Shown here one piece after another: positions 1-6,580 of a stretch of 8,096 nucleotides of DNA. Under the pieces are notes generated by a model, which made no database searches, was not told the origin of the DNA, and saw only the letters and a program-made list of their open reading frames with translations. Made by a program: the position numbers and the translations under genes. Position 1 is the stretch's first letter; the number at the start of each line of letters is the position of its first letter. This DNA is from an uncultured Erysipelotrichaceae bacterium (GTDB taxonomy: Bacteria; Bacillota_I; Bacilli_A; Erysipelotrichales; Coprobacillaceae), in contig URQL01000073.1 in assembly GCA_900550005.1 (NCBI GenBank), positions 1 to 8,096 on the forward strand, in the 5' to 3' direction.

Positions 1-1
1 T

Positions 2-565
2 TCCGATTATGTTGGTCCAATTATGGAACTATGTCAATCAAAACGTGGTGATTATATTGATATGGAATATACGGATGAAACACGTATGACTTTGATTTAC
101 GAAATCCCTTTAGCTGAAATTGTTTATGATTTTTTTGATAAGTTGAAATCATGTTCTAAAGGTTATGCTTCTTTTGATTATGAAATTTGTGGCTATAAAG
201 AAAGTAAATTGGTAAAAATGGATATTTTATTAAATGGTGAAGCAGTGGATGCTTTATCTTCAATCGTTCATAAAGATTTTGCTTACAATCGAGGTAAGCT
301 TATTTGTGAAAAATTAAAAGAAATTATTCCTAAACAAATGTTTGAAGTGCCAATTCAAGCTGCAATTCAAGGAAAAATTATAGCTAGAACGAATATCAAA
401 GCTTTACGTAAAAATGTATTAGCTAAATGTTATGGTGGAGATATTTCTCGTAAGAAAAAACTATTAGAAAAACAAAAAGAAGGAAAAAAACGTATGAAAG
501 CAGTAGGTAGTGTTGAAATACCTCAAGAAGCTTTTATGGCGGTTTTATCAGTAGAAGAAAAGTAA
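2..565 (+). CDS. lepA: Elongation factor 4 (LepA), C-terminal part, 5' truncated by the window edge
   Basis: LepA is a ribosome-associated translational GTPase related to EF-G that acts on paused or misassembled 70S ribosomes. The frame is open from base 2, so 187 residues of a family usually about 600 long are visible; the GTPase and EF-G-like domains lie off the left edge. What remains is the end of the EF-G domain V-like region (SDYVGPIMELCQSKRG) and the LepA-specific C-terminal domain. The last ~58 residues carry the family signature: NIKALRKNVLAKCYGGD, then a Lys-rich helix (SRKKKLLEKQKEGKKRMK) and VGSVEIPQEAFMAVL. That basic tail contacts tRNA and rRNA in known LepA structures. The ATG at 23 is an internal Met, not the start. 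In many Firmicutes hemW follows lepA; here an HD-domain gene follows instead, behind a terminator. Confidence 0.97.
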   Translation, partial: SDYVGPIMELCQSKRGDYIDMEYTDETRMTLIYEIPLAEIVYDFFDKLKSCSKGYASFDYEICGYKESKLVKMDILLNGEAVDALSSIVHKDFAYNRGKLICEKLKEIIPKQMFEVPIQAAIQGKIIARTNIKALRKNVLAKCYGGDISRKKKLLEKQKEGKKRMKAVGSVEIPQEAFMAVLSVEEK

Positions 566-581
566 TTTTTCTTCTTTTTTT
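553..581 (+). terminator. Intrinsic terminator of lepA, overlapping its stop codon
   Basis: A 9-bp stem, AGAAGAAAA (553-561) pairing with TTTTCTTCT (567-575), has a 5-nt loop holding the stop codon and is followed by a run of T to 581. The stem has only two G-C pairs, so it is thermodynamically weak, but the shape and T-tract are typical of AT-rich genomes. It suggests the HD gene downstream has its own transcript, perhaps with some read-through. Confidence 0.65.
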
Positions 582-582
582 A

Positions 583-611
583 TTGATTCTCATACTAAAA
601 TTCATTATCCT
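583..611 (+). promoter_or_regulatory. Candidate sigma-A promoter for the HD-domain gene
   Basis: TTGATT (583-588) is separated by 17 nt from TATCCT (606-611). This matches 4 of 6 consensus bases in each box. It lies directly after the lepA terminator and 18 nt before the chosen ATG of the next gene. It would give a leader of only about 12 nt. Weak boxes keep the confidence low. Confidence 0.35.
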
Positions 612-617
612 TAGTGT

Positions 618-624
618 GAGGTGG
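618..624 (+). promoter_or_regulatory. Ribosome binding site that fixes the HD gene start
   Basis: GAGGTGG at 618-624 is a strong Shine-Dalgarno sequence 5 nt before the ATG at 630. It overlaps the in-frame GTG at 621, which therefore cannot be the start, so the longest reading frame is over-extended by three codons. Confidence 0.8.
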
Positions 625-629
625 TAAAG

Positions 630-1220
630 ATGGATAATAAAGAGCGTTATATACAATTATATCAAAAATATATTACGCGACCAGGAAGTGATCGTTTACT
701 TGATTTTTTAATGAATAAGTGTGATTTTTTTGAATCACCCGCTTCTACTCGATTTCATGGTTCTTATCCTGGAGGATTATTAGAACATAGTTTAAATGTT
801 TATGATTGCTTAGTTGATTATCTTAAGCGAGATCGAGTCAAAGAATTATATGATATGAATTATTCAGATGAAACTATTGCTATTGTGGCTTTATTACATG
901 ATATTTGTAAAGTAAGTTGTTATAAACAATCAATGCGCAATGTTAAAGATGAAAATGGGAAATGGATACAAGTTCCTTATTATGAATTTGACGATCAAAT
1001 GCCCTATGGACATGGAGAAAAATCTGTTTATATGATTTCTGGCTATATGCGTTTAAATCGACAAGAAGCTTTTGCGATACGTTATCACATGGGCTTTTCT
1101 GGAAGTGACAATACACTAAATGTAGGAAAAGCTTTTGAAATGTTTCCTTTAGCGTTTGCTTTATCAACAGCGGATATGGAAGCCACTTATTATTTAGAAT
1201 CAAAAAAAATCAATCGCTAG
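630..1220 (+). CDS. Stand-alone HD-domain metal-dependent phosphohydrolase
   Basis: This is a 196-aa cytoplasmic protein of the HD superfamily, whose members hydrolyse phosphate esters of nucleotides or nucleic acids with one or two divalent metals. Visible likely ligands are H53 (in HGSYPGGLLEHSLNVY), H90-D91 (ALLHDICK), H128 (YGHGEKS), H153 (RYHMG) and D182 (STADM). The six-ligand set resembles dinuclear HD enzymes, so the protein is probably active. The arrangement recalls the HD half of the 3'-5' exoribonuclease YhaM/Cbf1, but the N-terminal OB-fold of that enzyme is missing here: only ~40 residues precede the HD core. The substrate is therefore unknown; nucleotide and RNA are both possible. 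The start at 630 is chosen over GTG at 621 because the GAGGTGG ribosome site overlaps the GTG. It follows lepA after a terminator and converges on the SNF2 gene. Family assignment is firm, function is not. Confidence 0.88.
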   Translation: MDNKERYIQLYQKYITRPGSDRLLDFLMNKCDFFESPASTRFHGSYPGGLLEHSLNVYDCLVDYLKRDRVKELYDMNYSDETIAIVALLHDICKVSCYKQSMRNVKDENGKWIQVPYYEFDDQMPYGHGEKSVYMISGYMRLNRQEAFAIRYHMGFSGSDNTLNVGKAFEMFPLAFALSTADMEATYYLESKKINR

Positions 1221-1233
1221 GATTGATTTTTTT
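1203..1233. terminator. Bidirectional intrinsic terminator between convergent genes
   Basis: A perfect 13-bp inverted repeat, AAAAAAATCAATC (1203-1215) with GATTGATTTTTTT (1221-1233), has a 5-nt loop GCTAG. The A-tract on one side and T-tract on the other let it work on both strands. It contains the TAG stop of the HD gene in the loop and overlaps the stop of the SNF2 gene (1232-1234 on the minus strand), so one element ends both genes. Confidence 0.88.
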
Positions 1234-4200
1234 ACATAAAGAGATCAATGACTTCTTCTTTAGTAAGCTTATTAATAAATGTTTCTCCAGGTTGAATAAT
1301 AGAATCAATAAGAGATATTTTTTGTTGTTGTAAATCGTAGATTTTTTCTTCGATGGTTCCTTTAGTTACTAATTTTATTACTTGTACATTTTTGGTTTGA
1401 CCAATACGATAAGCACGGTCAGTCGCTTGTTGTTCTACTGCAGGATTCCACCAAGGATCGACGTGGATAACCATATTTGCTCCTGTTAGGTTCAGACCTG
1501 TACCACCTGCTTTTAAAGAAACAAGGAAAATAGGGGTATCGCCTTCATTAAAGTTTTTAACGTATTTTACACGTTGTTCCATCGGTGTATTTCCATCTAA
1601 GTAAACATAAGGTATTTCTTTGATTTTAAGTTGATCTTCGATAATGTGTAACATAGAAGTAAATTGAGAGAAAATCAAGATTTTATGATTATTTTGTAAG
1701 GCTTCATCAATGATTTCATTTAATGCATCGAGTTTACCACTACTTCCATAATAATTTTGAATATAGAGAGAAGGATGATTACATAATTGACGTAATCTTG
1801 TTAAAGCAGTTAAAATCTTTAATTGAGATTTTTCAAATCCATCTTTTTCAATATCTTTATTTAAAGATTGACGCATTGTTTCAAGTGTAGAAACATAGAG
1901 ATTTTTTTGCTCTTGTGTTAATTCAATCGTGTATTTCGATTCAATTTTATCAGGTAATTCAGAAAGTACCTCTGTTTTCATTCTTCGTAAAATAAATGGT
2001 TTAATGCGGTTCATTAATTTACGTTTAATTTGCTTATCTTTTTCTTTAATAATTGGAATTTCATACAGTTTTCTGAATTTGTTGTGTGATAAAAGCATTC
2101 CTGGCATAATGAAATCGAAAATAGACCACAATTCGTCTAATGAATTTTCCATTGGTGTACCAGTTAATGCATAACGCGTATTTGCACGAATTAATTTTAC
2201 AGAACGTGCATTTTGTGAAGTTGGGTTTTTAATATATTGGGCTTCATCTAGAAAACAATGATTGAAGTGGATATTTTTATAATATTCAATATCTTTTTTT
2301 AGTAAAGGATAGCTTGTAATGATCAATTGATAATCTTTTATATGATCGATTTTTTCTTTACGACGTTGAATTGATCCAGAAACGATGAGATAGCGAATCG
2401 ATGGTGCAAATTTCTTTATTTCTTCTTCCCAATTGTAAACAAGAGAAGTTGGACAAATAATCAAGTTAGGTTGATTATCTTGTTGAATTTCATCGTATAA
2501 GAAAGTAATTGTTTGTAATGTTTTACCAAGTCCCATATCATCAGCTAGAATACCACCTAAATGGAATTGATTAAGCATTTTTAGCCATGAATAACCGTTG
2601 ATTTGGTAATCACGTAAAGTGGCTTTTAAATGTTCAGGAACAACTTGTTGAACATAATCATGACTTGTAATGGTTTGAATCATTTGATCAAAATGATGAT
2701 CACTTTGATCAATATCGTAATTTGAATTTAAGAACATCGCTTGCGATAAAGTCAAATCAAGATGAGTAGAAGCAAGTTCATTATAATCAATATCTAAATA
2801 ATCAAGACTATTTAAAAAGTCGATGGTTTTTTTATCGTCAAGAGAAATGAAACTTCCATCTTTGAGTCTAAAATATTTTTGTTTAAGCTTATAACTATTT
2901 AATAATTCTTTGATTTGTGCTAATGATAAATCATCAAATTGGAAATCAATTTCAAATAATTGTGTTTCTTCATTGTAGCGAATACTTGATGATAAACTAC
3001 GTTTTTTAACAATAGTTTTAAATTGATCAGAATAGAAAATTTCCATATTTGAGTGGAGTAGAGGAAGATATTTTTCTACAAAACGGATAACATCTTCTTC
3101 TTTATCAATATAAAGAAATCTAGGCTGTACCTTGAACTTTGCACTATCAAAGATATTCATCAATTCTTCCTCTTTTTTAATTTCACGAATAAGGATACGA
3201 TGATTTAAAAGGATATTGTCTTCTTTAACTTCGATGGGATTAAATTCATAATTACCATATTTAAATATTGGTGTTGCCATAATCATTTGATCTTGCTTAT
3301 CTAAATAAAGGGAAGCTTCTAATGGAAGCTGAATGTAGCTATCTTTAATTGAATCCGGTATTTCAACTTCTTCAGGAAGATAGGGAATTACTTTAGCGAT
3401 AAAATCTTGGCGGTTTTTTCCTTTGAACTGAATTGAAGGTGCTTGATTAGCTGCTTGAATAAAAGGATGATAACGTTTAATAAGAGCTGGGCTTAGATGA
3501 TATATTTGATAATCATAGAAAATAAATTCATAGTCTTGTGTAACAGGCTCTATTTTTTTAAATTCAGATAAATTTAAAGTGGTCGTTTCATTTTGATCAT
3601 CTAATTTAAGTAATCCTTCTAAAATTTCATCCGTAATGTAAGTTTGAACAAGGGTATCATTTTGATTTCGTTTATAGTAAACCATTTGATTTGTAAGTGT
3701 CTTTAGTACTTTTTTTATTTGTTTTTGTGTTAAAATCAAAGATTTATAATTAACTGAATTATAATTGTTCGTTTCATAAAAATCTTTAAGTAAATCTATA
3801 AAATCTTCATAATCTTTGGGGATACATTGGTAAATTGGATTTAAAACAAAAGATTTTCCAAACTCGATTTCTTCATGCTGATCGAAAACATAAATAAATT
3901 CTTTTATATTTTTAACAATATACATTTTGTCAATTCCTACTTTTAAAGTTAATTGCAATACAGCTTCCCCACGATAAGTTCCAGGTTCTAAGTAGATTTC
4001 AATTTTCACAGGAATTTTAACCATCGTATCATTATAAATGGTTTCAGAAAAACTGTTGATCATATCATGAATAGTTTTTTCTAAAATTAGTTGTTTATTT
4101 CTTGATTTTTCAATTAAAATTTGTGCTTGTTTTAATGTAGCAATGGCATGGCGACAGCCACGATGCCTATCCGTAGATGTACCACAATTACATTTTATTT

Positions 4201-4396
4201 CTTCAATGTTATTTTGTTCGTTAAAGGAAATGGCAGTATGATAGAGGTCAAGGTCTTCGACTTCTCCTAGAATTGTTTTTTTAGCATTATTAAAATGGAT
4301 GCTTTTTACTTTTTTCTTTTTTTGTAGTTCTAATCCAGCATCTAACTCACTAGGTCGAGATGCACTCATATAGATTTTTCGATCGTTTATAAGCAT
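1232..4396 (-). CDS. SWIM-domain SNF2-family DEAD/DEAH-box-type ATPase (helicase-like)
   Basis: A 1054-aa cytoplasmic SF2 ATPase of the bacterial Snf2/Rad54-like group, which translocates on double-stranded DNA or remodels protein-nucleic acid complexes. An N-terminal SWIM zinc finger has the CxCx9CxH pattern at C69, C71, C81 and H83. Residues ~150-560 form a long region probably matching the bacterial SNF2-associated domain. The C-terminal ~460 residues hold the motor: Walker A DDMGLGKT with K625, motif Ia ICPTSLVYNW, Walker B DEAQ at 717-720, motif III LTGTPMENSLDELWS, the FILRRMK and LRQLCNHP blocks, then RecA2 with KILIFSQFTSML, SLKAGGTGLNLTGAN, DPWWNP and motif VI QATDRAYRIGQ at 990-1000. 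All motifs are intact. The start is set by AAGGGG (4405-4410) 8 nt upstream, lying inside the end of the preceding lipoprotein gene; only 3 nt separate stop and start, so translation is probably coupled. In Firmicutes such proteins are often annotated YwqA-like; exact role is not established. No methylase or nuclease partner typical of a SNF2 defence system is present. Confidence 0.95.
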   Translation of the reverse strand: MLINDRKIYMSASRPSELDAGLELQKKKKVKSIHFNNAKKTILGEVEDLDLYHTAISFNEQNNIEEIKCNCGTSTDRHRGCRHAIATLKQAQILIEKSRNKQLILEKTIHDMINSFSETIYNDTMVKIPVKIEIYLEPGTYRGEAVLQLTLKVGIDKMYIVKNIKEFIYVFDQHEEIEFGKSFVLNPIYQCIPKDYEDFIDLLKDFYETNNYNSVNYKSLILTQKQIKKVLKTLTNQMVYYKRNQNDTLVQTYITDEILEGLLKLDDQNETTTLNLSEFKKIEPVTQDYEFIFYDYQIYHLSPALIKRYHPFIQAANQAPSIQFKGKNRQDFIAKVIPYLPEEVEIPDSIKDSYIQLPLEASLYLDKQDQMIMATPIFKYGNYEFNPIEVKEDNILLNHRILIREIKKEEELMNIFDSAKFKVQPRFLYIDKEEDVIRFVEKYLPLLHSNMEIFYSDQFKTIVKKRSLSSSIRYNEETQLFEIDFQFDDLSLAQIKELLNSYKLKQKYFRLKDGSFISLDDKKTIDFLNSLDYLDIDYNELASTHLDLTLSQAMFLNSNYDIDQSDHHFDQMIQTITSHDYVQQVVPEHLKATLRDYQINGYSWLKMLNQFHLGGILADDMGLGKTLQTITFLYDEIQQDNQPNLIICPTSLVYNWEEEIKKFAPSIRYLIVSGSIQRRKEKIDHIKDYQLIITSYPLLKKDIEYYKNIHFNHCFLDEAQYIKNPTSQNARSVKLIRANTRYALTGTPMENSLDELWSIFDFIMPGMLLSHNKFRKLYEIPIIKEKDKQIKRKLMNRIKPFILRRMKTEVLSELPDKIESKYTIELTQEQKNLYVSTLETMRQSLNKDIEKDGFEKSQLKILTALTRLRQLCNHPSLYIQNYYGSSGKLDALNEIIDEALQNNHKILIFSQFTSMLHIIEDQLKIKEIPYVYLDGNTPMEQRVKYVKNFNEGDTPIFLVSLKAGGTGLNLTGANMVIHVDPWWNPAVEQQATDRAYRIGQTKNVQVIKLVTKGTIEEKIYDLQQQKISLIDSIIQPGETFINKLTKEEVIDLFM

Positions 4397-4399
4397 AAT

Positions 4400-4837
4400 T
4401 TATTCCCCTTGTTTAAATTTATAGCGTCCCATTGTAAAGTAATCTCCTAATGGTTCGTTGTTTAGACTTCTTTTTATCTCTTTGATTAATTCTTCGTTTT
4501 CTTTTTGTCCATTATATCCTACAACTGCAAAGTGTTGATCTATTACAATCAAAGGCGTTTCTTTATAATATTCTTGATCAAATTGATCTAAATTTTGAAT
4601 GACTTCATTATATTTATTTAATCCTTCTTCACTGTCTAGATTGTAATATTCAATTGTTAATGCCTCACCAAATTCATGACGCAAATCAGGGAGGGCACTT
4701 TCTTTAAAAGCGTTACATCTTGAACAGGTGTCATAATAGAATAGCTGAAGTGTAAAGGGTTGTACTTGTATTTTTTTGCATCCTACTAATAAAAGCACTA
4801 AAGATAACGTAAGTAGGGTTTTAATCATTTTTTTCAT
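4400..4837 (-). CDS. Thioredoxin-like lipoprotein with CxxC motif
   Basis: A 145-aa exported protein. The N-terminus is a lipoprotein signal: basic MKKMIK, a hydrophobic stretch (residues 7-18) and a lipobox LVGC with the lipidated Cys at 20, so the mature protein should be anchored on the outer face of the membrane. A thioredoxin fold follows: a beta strand FTLQLFYYD, then the redox pair CSRC at 38-41, and a cis-Pro-type TP at 94-95 in KETPLIVID. This fits a small membrane-tethered thiol-disulfide oxidoreductase or a redox/peroxide-handling protein; the partner is unknown. It is the first gene of an operon with the SNF2 ATPase, 3 nt away. The start is supported by GAGGTG (4843-4848) 5 nt upstream and by the complete signal peptide. 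Lipoprotein and fold are well supported; direction of catalysis (oxidation, reduction, isomerisation) cannot be read from the sequence. Confidence 0.87.
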   Translation of the reverse strand: MKKMIKTLLTLSLVLLLVGCKKIQVQPFTLQLFYYDTCSRCNAFKESALPDLRHEFGEALTIEYYNLDSEEGLNKYNEVIQNLDQFDQEYYKETPLIVIDQHFAVVGYNGQKENEELIKEIKRSLNNEPLGDYFTMGRYKFKQGE

Positions 4838-4856
4838 GGTTTCACCTCGTCATATT

Positions 4857-4885
4857 ATTATAACGCATTTTTACTTAAATGAGTA
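4857..4885 (-). promoter_or_regulatory. Promoter of the lipoprotein-SNF2 operon
   Basis: On the minus strand a consensus TATAAT box lies at 4857-4862, 19 nt before the lipoprotein ATG. At 17-nt spacing the upstream hexamer is TACTCA (4880-4885), only 3 of 6 against TTGACA. The GAGGTG ribosome site at 4843-4848 begins 8 nt after the box, so the leader would be about 13 nt. The -10 is convincing, the -35 weak. Confidence 0.5.
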
Positions 4886-4898
4886 GCCTTATGAATGT

Positions 4899-4923
4899 AA
4901 AAAAAAACCGAAATTTCTTTCGG
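4899..4923 (-). terminator. Intrinsic terminator of yebC
   Basis: Read on the minus strand, CCGAAA (4918-4923) pairs with TTTCGG (4908-4913) around a 4-nt loop, followed by nine U (4899-4907). It begins 1 nt after the yebC stop codon and separates that gene from the lipoprotein-SNF2 operon downstream. Confidence 0.8.
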
Positions 4924-4924
4924 C

Positions 4925-5647
4925 TTAAACATTCGATACATTATGGAATACTTTGTCCACATCATCACATTCATCAAGTAAACGTAATAAACGTTGGAAT
5001 AATTCTAAATCTTCACCACTTAATTCAATATATTCTTGTGGTAATGTTGTGATTTCTTCAACGTCAAATTCTGCAGTTGGACAAGCTGCTTCGATTGCAG
5101 ATTTGATTTTATATAAATCAGTTGGTTCACCAGTGATTTCGATTGTTCCATCTTCTTGAGTTTCGATATCTTTAACATCAACATCTGCTTCAATTAAAGC
5201 ATCTAAAGTTGCTTCTTCATCTAATCCTTTGAAAGTTAAGATAGAGATTGTATCGTACTGATAAGATACAGAACCTGTACTTCCTAATTTTGCTTTAGAT
5301 TTTGTAAACGCTGGACGAACTTGACTTAATGTACGGTTAACATTGTCTGTCATACATTCAACGATAATTGTTGAACCTCCTGGTCCATATCCTTCATAAG
5401 TAAGTGTTTCATAGTTTTCAGTAACACCGCTTTTAACTTTATCAATAGCTCTTTTAATAACATCAGAAGGAACTTGTGCTTTTTTTGCTTTTTCCACTAA
5501 TCTTCTTAGTGATAAGTTAGCATCTGTATCTGGTCCTCCTTGTTTAGCAGATAAATAAATTTCTTTTCCATAACGTGAGTATAATTTAGCTTTAGCTGCA
5601 GCTGTTTTAGCCATAGCTTCTTTTCTTACCTCATGTGCTCTTCCCAT
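4925..5647 (-). CDS. yebC: YebC/TACO1-family protein (YeeI-like, YebC2-type)
   Basis: A 240-aa cytoplasmic protein of the usual family length. It was long annotated as a transcriptional regulator (PmpR), but mitochondrial TACO1 and Firmicutes YebC proteins have more recently been described as translation factors that help ribosomes through proline-rich stalls. The three-domain family pattern is visible: a basic N-terminal helical domain (MGRAHEVRKEAMAKTAAAKA, then YGKEIYLSAKQGGPDTDAN), the signature YEGYGPGG at 84-91 with IIVECMTDNVNRT up to 106, and LGSTGSVSYQYD before the acidic C-terminal domain. The start MGR rather than MAGHSKW, as in E. coli YebC, places it nearer B. subtilis YeeI, by my reading of the motif only. 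The ribosome site AAGGAAGAG (5652-5660) is 5-9 nt from the ATG. It is a single-gene transcript with a perfect promoter and its own terminator. Translation role is inferred from family. Confidence 0.93.
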   Translation of the reverse strand: MGRAHEVRKEAMAKTAAAKAKLYSRYGKEIYLSAKQGGPDTDANLSLRRLVEKAKKAQVPSDVIKRAIDKVKSGVTENYETLTYEGYGPGGSTIIVECMTDNVNRTLSQVRPAFTKSKAKLGSTGSVSYQYDTISILTFKGLDEEATLDALIEADVDVKDIETQEDGTIEITGEPTDLYKIKSAIEAACPTAEFDVEEITTLPQEYIELSGEDLELFQRLLRLLDECDDVDKVFHNVSNV

Positions 5648-5678
5648 TAGTCTCTTCCTTTCTTAATTACATTTAACT

Positions 5679-5707
5679 ATTATAACTATTTTCAATTTAT
5701 TTGTCAA
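5679..5707 (-). promoter_or_regulatory. Perfect consensus sigma-A promoter of yebC
   Basis: On the minus strand TTGACA (5702-5707) is followed after exactly 17 nt by TATAAT (5679-5684). Both hexamers and the spacer match the consensus fully. The expected start of transcription is near 5672, giving a leader of about 25 nt. Two tandem 9-mers, TAACTATTA (5674-5682) and TAACTATTT (5683-5691) on the plus strand, abut across the -10 box. Confidence 0.9.
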
Positions 5708-5713
5708 ATCACT

Positions 5714-5745
5714 AAAAAAAGAAAAGGAAATTTCCTTATCTTTTT
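5714..5745 (-). terminator. Intrinsic terminator of the PHP phosphatase gene
   Basis: An inverted repeat centred at 5730/5731 contains the perfect palindrome AAGGAAATTTCCTT (5724-5737). After one A-A mismatch it extends outward by GA/TC and A/T pairs (5716-5722 with 5739-5745). On the minus strand it ends in seven U (5714-5720). It overlaps the last codons and stop of the PHP gene and ends 6 nt before the yebC -35 box. Confidence 0.8.
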
Positions 5746-6532
5746 ATTTGAATGAAATCTCATCAATAAGATTTAAACCAAGTTCTTTTACTTGTTTTTG
5801 TGCTTCTTCAACGGCTAAATCATTTAAAGCACTGCTCGTATGCGCGTCTGCTCCAATGATGACTCTATTATTGTATTGTTTAACGACTTCCCAAAATTCT
5901 GGATGAGGATAACCAATGGTTGTTCCGTTTTTCCAAATCCGTCCACTTAAAGTATCTCGTAATCCTTCAGCGTTGTATTCTAAAGGCAAATCTAATTTTA
6001 AAGCTTCTTCACATATTTTTTTAGTAGCTTCTAAGCAATGGTGATCAAATTCTTTATAACCAGCCATAAAGATATCTGGGTGAGCGACATATTTGTAAAG
6101 TCCAGATTGCATCGCTCGAATAAGACGGTTTGTATAAAGCTCGATTTCTTCTGGTGAAGAAATACTAGAAGAATTGTAAGCATAGCCATTGTAAGAATGA
6201 TTTCCAAGTATTAAATAATCAACTTGATGGTTGTCTAGTAATTCTTTATAAAATGGAATTTCTTCATCGATAAATTCAGCTTCAAAACCAATTCTGATAT
6301 TAATACGGTCTTGATATTCTTCTTTTAATTTTCTTAAAGTTTCAAAATATTCTAATCTTTCAACATAGCTCATACGGATACGTGTTGGTGTTGCATTATA
6401 TTTAAATGGAATATGATCTGAAAAACCAAGTGTTTTCATATGAGCACGAATTGCTTCTTCAATATATAGACGATCATTATCTTTAGCGTGATGACAACGT
6501 GTTGTGTGGGTATGATAATTATTTTTCAACAT
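5744..6532 (-). CDS. PHP-domain phosphatase, HisK-type histidinol-phosphatase family
   Basis: A 262-aa cytoplasmic enzyme of the PHP family, which hydrolyses phosphomonoesters with a trinuclear metal site. The Firmicutes HisK branch converts histidinol phosphate to histidinol in histidine synthesis. Expected metal ligands are all visible: H7 and H9 (NYHTHT), H15, D39-H40 (GFSDH), E84/E86 (GFEAEF), H112 (GNHSY), H151 (VAHPD), and D229 and H231 (GADAH). Length fits HisK (about 260-270). The start at 6532 is preferred over the ATG at 6553: GAGGTG (6539-6544) sits 6 nt before it, a TATAAT box overlaps the upstream ATG, and the first residues then match the family pattern M-x-x-N-Y-H-T-H-T. No other histidine-biosynthesis gene is in the window, so the true substrate might be histidinol phosphate or another sugar or nucleotide phosphate. 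It is a single-gene transcript, divergent from the flavoprotein gene. Confidence 0.88.
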   Translation of the reverse strand: MLKNNYHTHTTRCHHAKDNDRLYIEEAIRAHMKTLGFSDHIPFKYNATPTRIRMSYVERLEYFETLRKLKEEYQDRINIRIGFEAEFIDEEIPFYKELLDNHQVDYLILGNHSYNGYAYNSSSISSPEEIELYTNRLIRAMQSGLYKYVAHPDIFMAGYKEFDHHCLEATKKICEEALKLDLPLEYNAEGLRDTLSGRIWKNGTTIGYPHPEFWEVVKQYNNRVIIGADAHTSSALNDLAVEEAQKQVKELGLNLIDEISFK

Positions 6533-6538
6533 TTTTTT

Positions 6539-6544
6539 CACCTC
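6539..6544 (-). promoter_or_regulatory. Ribosome binding site that fixes the PHP gene start
   Basis: GAGGTG on the minus strand is separated by six A from the ATG at 6532. It lies inside codons 4-5 of the longer reading frame, whose ATG at 6553 has no comparable site upstream (only GTAGG-CTATA). This makes M8 of the long frame the likely true start. Confidence 0.8.
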
Positions 6545-6551
6545 GGGGTTC

Positions 6552-6580
6552 ATTATAGCCTACTTTTTTTTAATAATCTA
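6552..6580 (-). promoter_or_regulatory. Promoter of the PHP phosphatase gene
   Basis: A consensus TATAAT lies on the minus strand at 6552-6557, 19 nt before the chosen ATG at 6532. With a 17-nt spacer the upstream hexamer is TAGATT (6575-6580), 3 of 6 against consensus. Transcription would start near 6545, downstream of the ATG at 6553, leaving a leader of about 13 nt. An alternative -10-like TATTAT at 6585-6590 has no good -35. Confidence 0.5.

Noticed and set aside
566..629. Riboswitch or structured leader before the HD gene
   Set aside because: The gap is only 64 nt and is filled by the lepA terminator tail, a candidate promoter and the ribosome site.
943..1203. Minus-strand 86-aa open frame inside the HD gene
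   Set aside because: It is antisense to a well-supported gene with conserved metal ligands, shows no recognisable motif and no ribosome site.
1929..2174. Plus-strand 81-aa open frame inside the SNF2 gene
   Set aside because: It is the antisense shadow of conserved helicase motifs, with no ribosome site or family resemblance.
1232..4837. SNF2 helicase as part of an anti-phage defence island (DISARM, BREX or similar)
   Set aside because: No methyltransferase, nuclease, PLD-type protein or other defence partner is nearby; the neighbours are housekeeping genes and the SWIM-SNF2 layout is that of common chromosomal Firmicutes proteins.
4953..5159. Plus-strand 68-aa Ser-rich open frame inside yebC
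   Set aside because: Low-complexity antisense of an acidic coding region; no start signal.
5744..6532. Histidine-biosynthesis operon
   Set aside because: Only the PHP phosphatase is present, with its own promoter and terminator; no his genes flank it.
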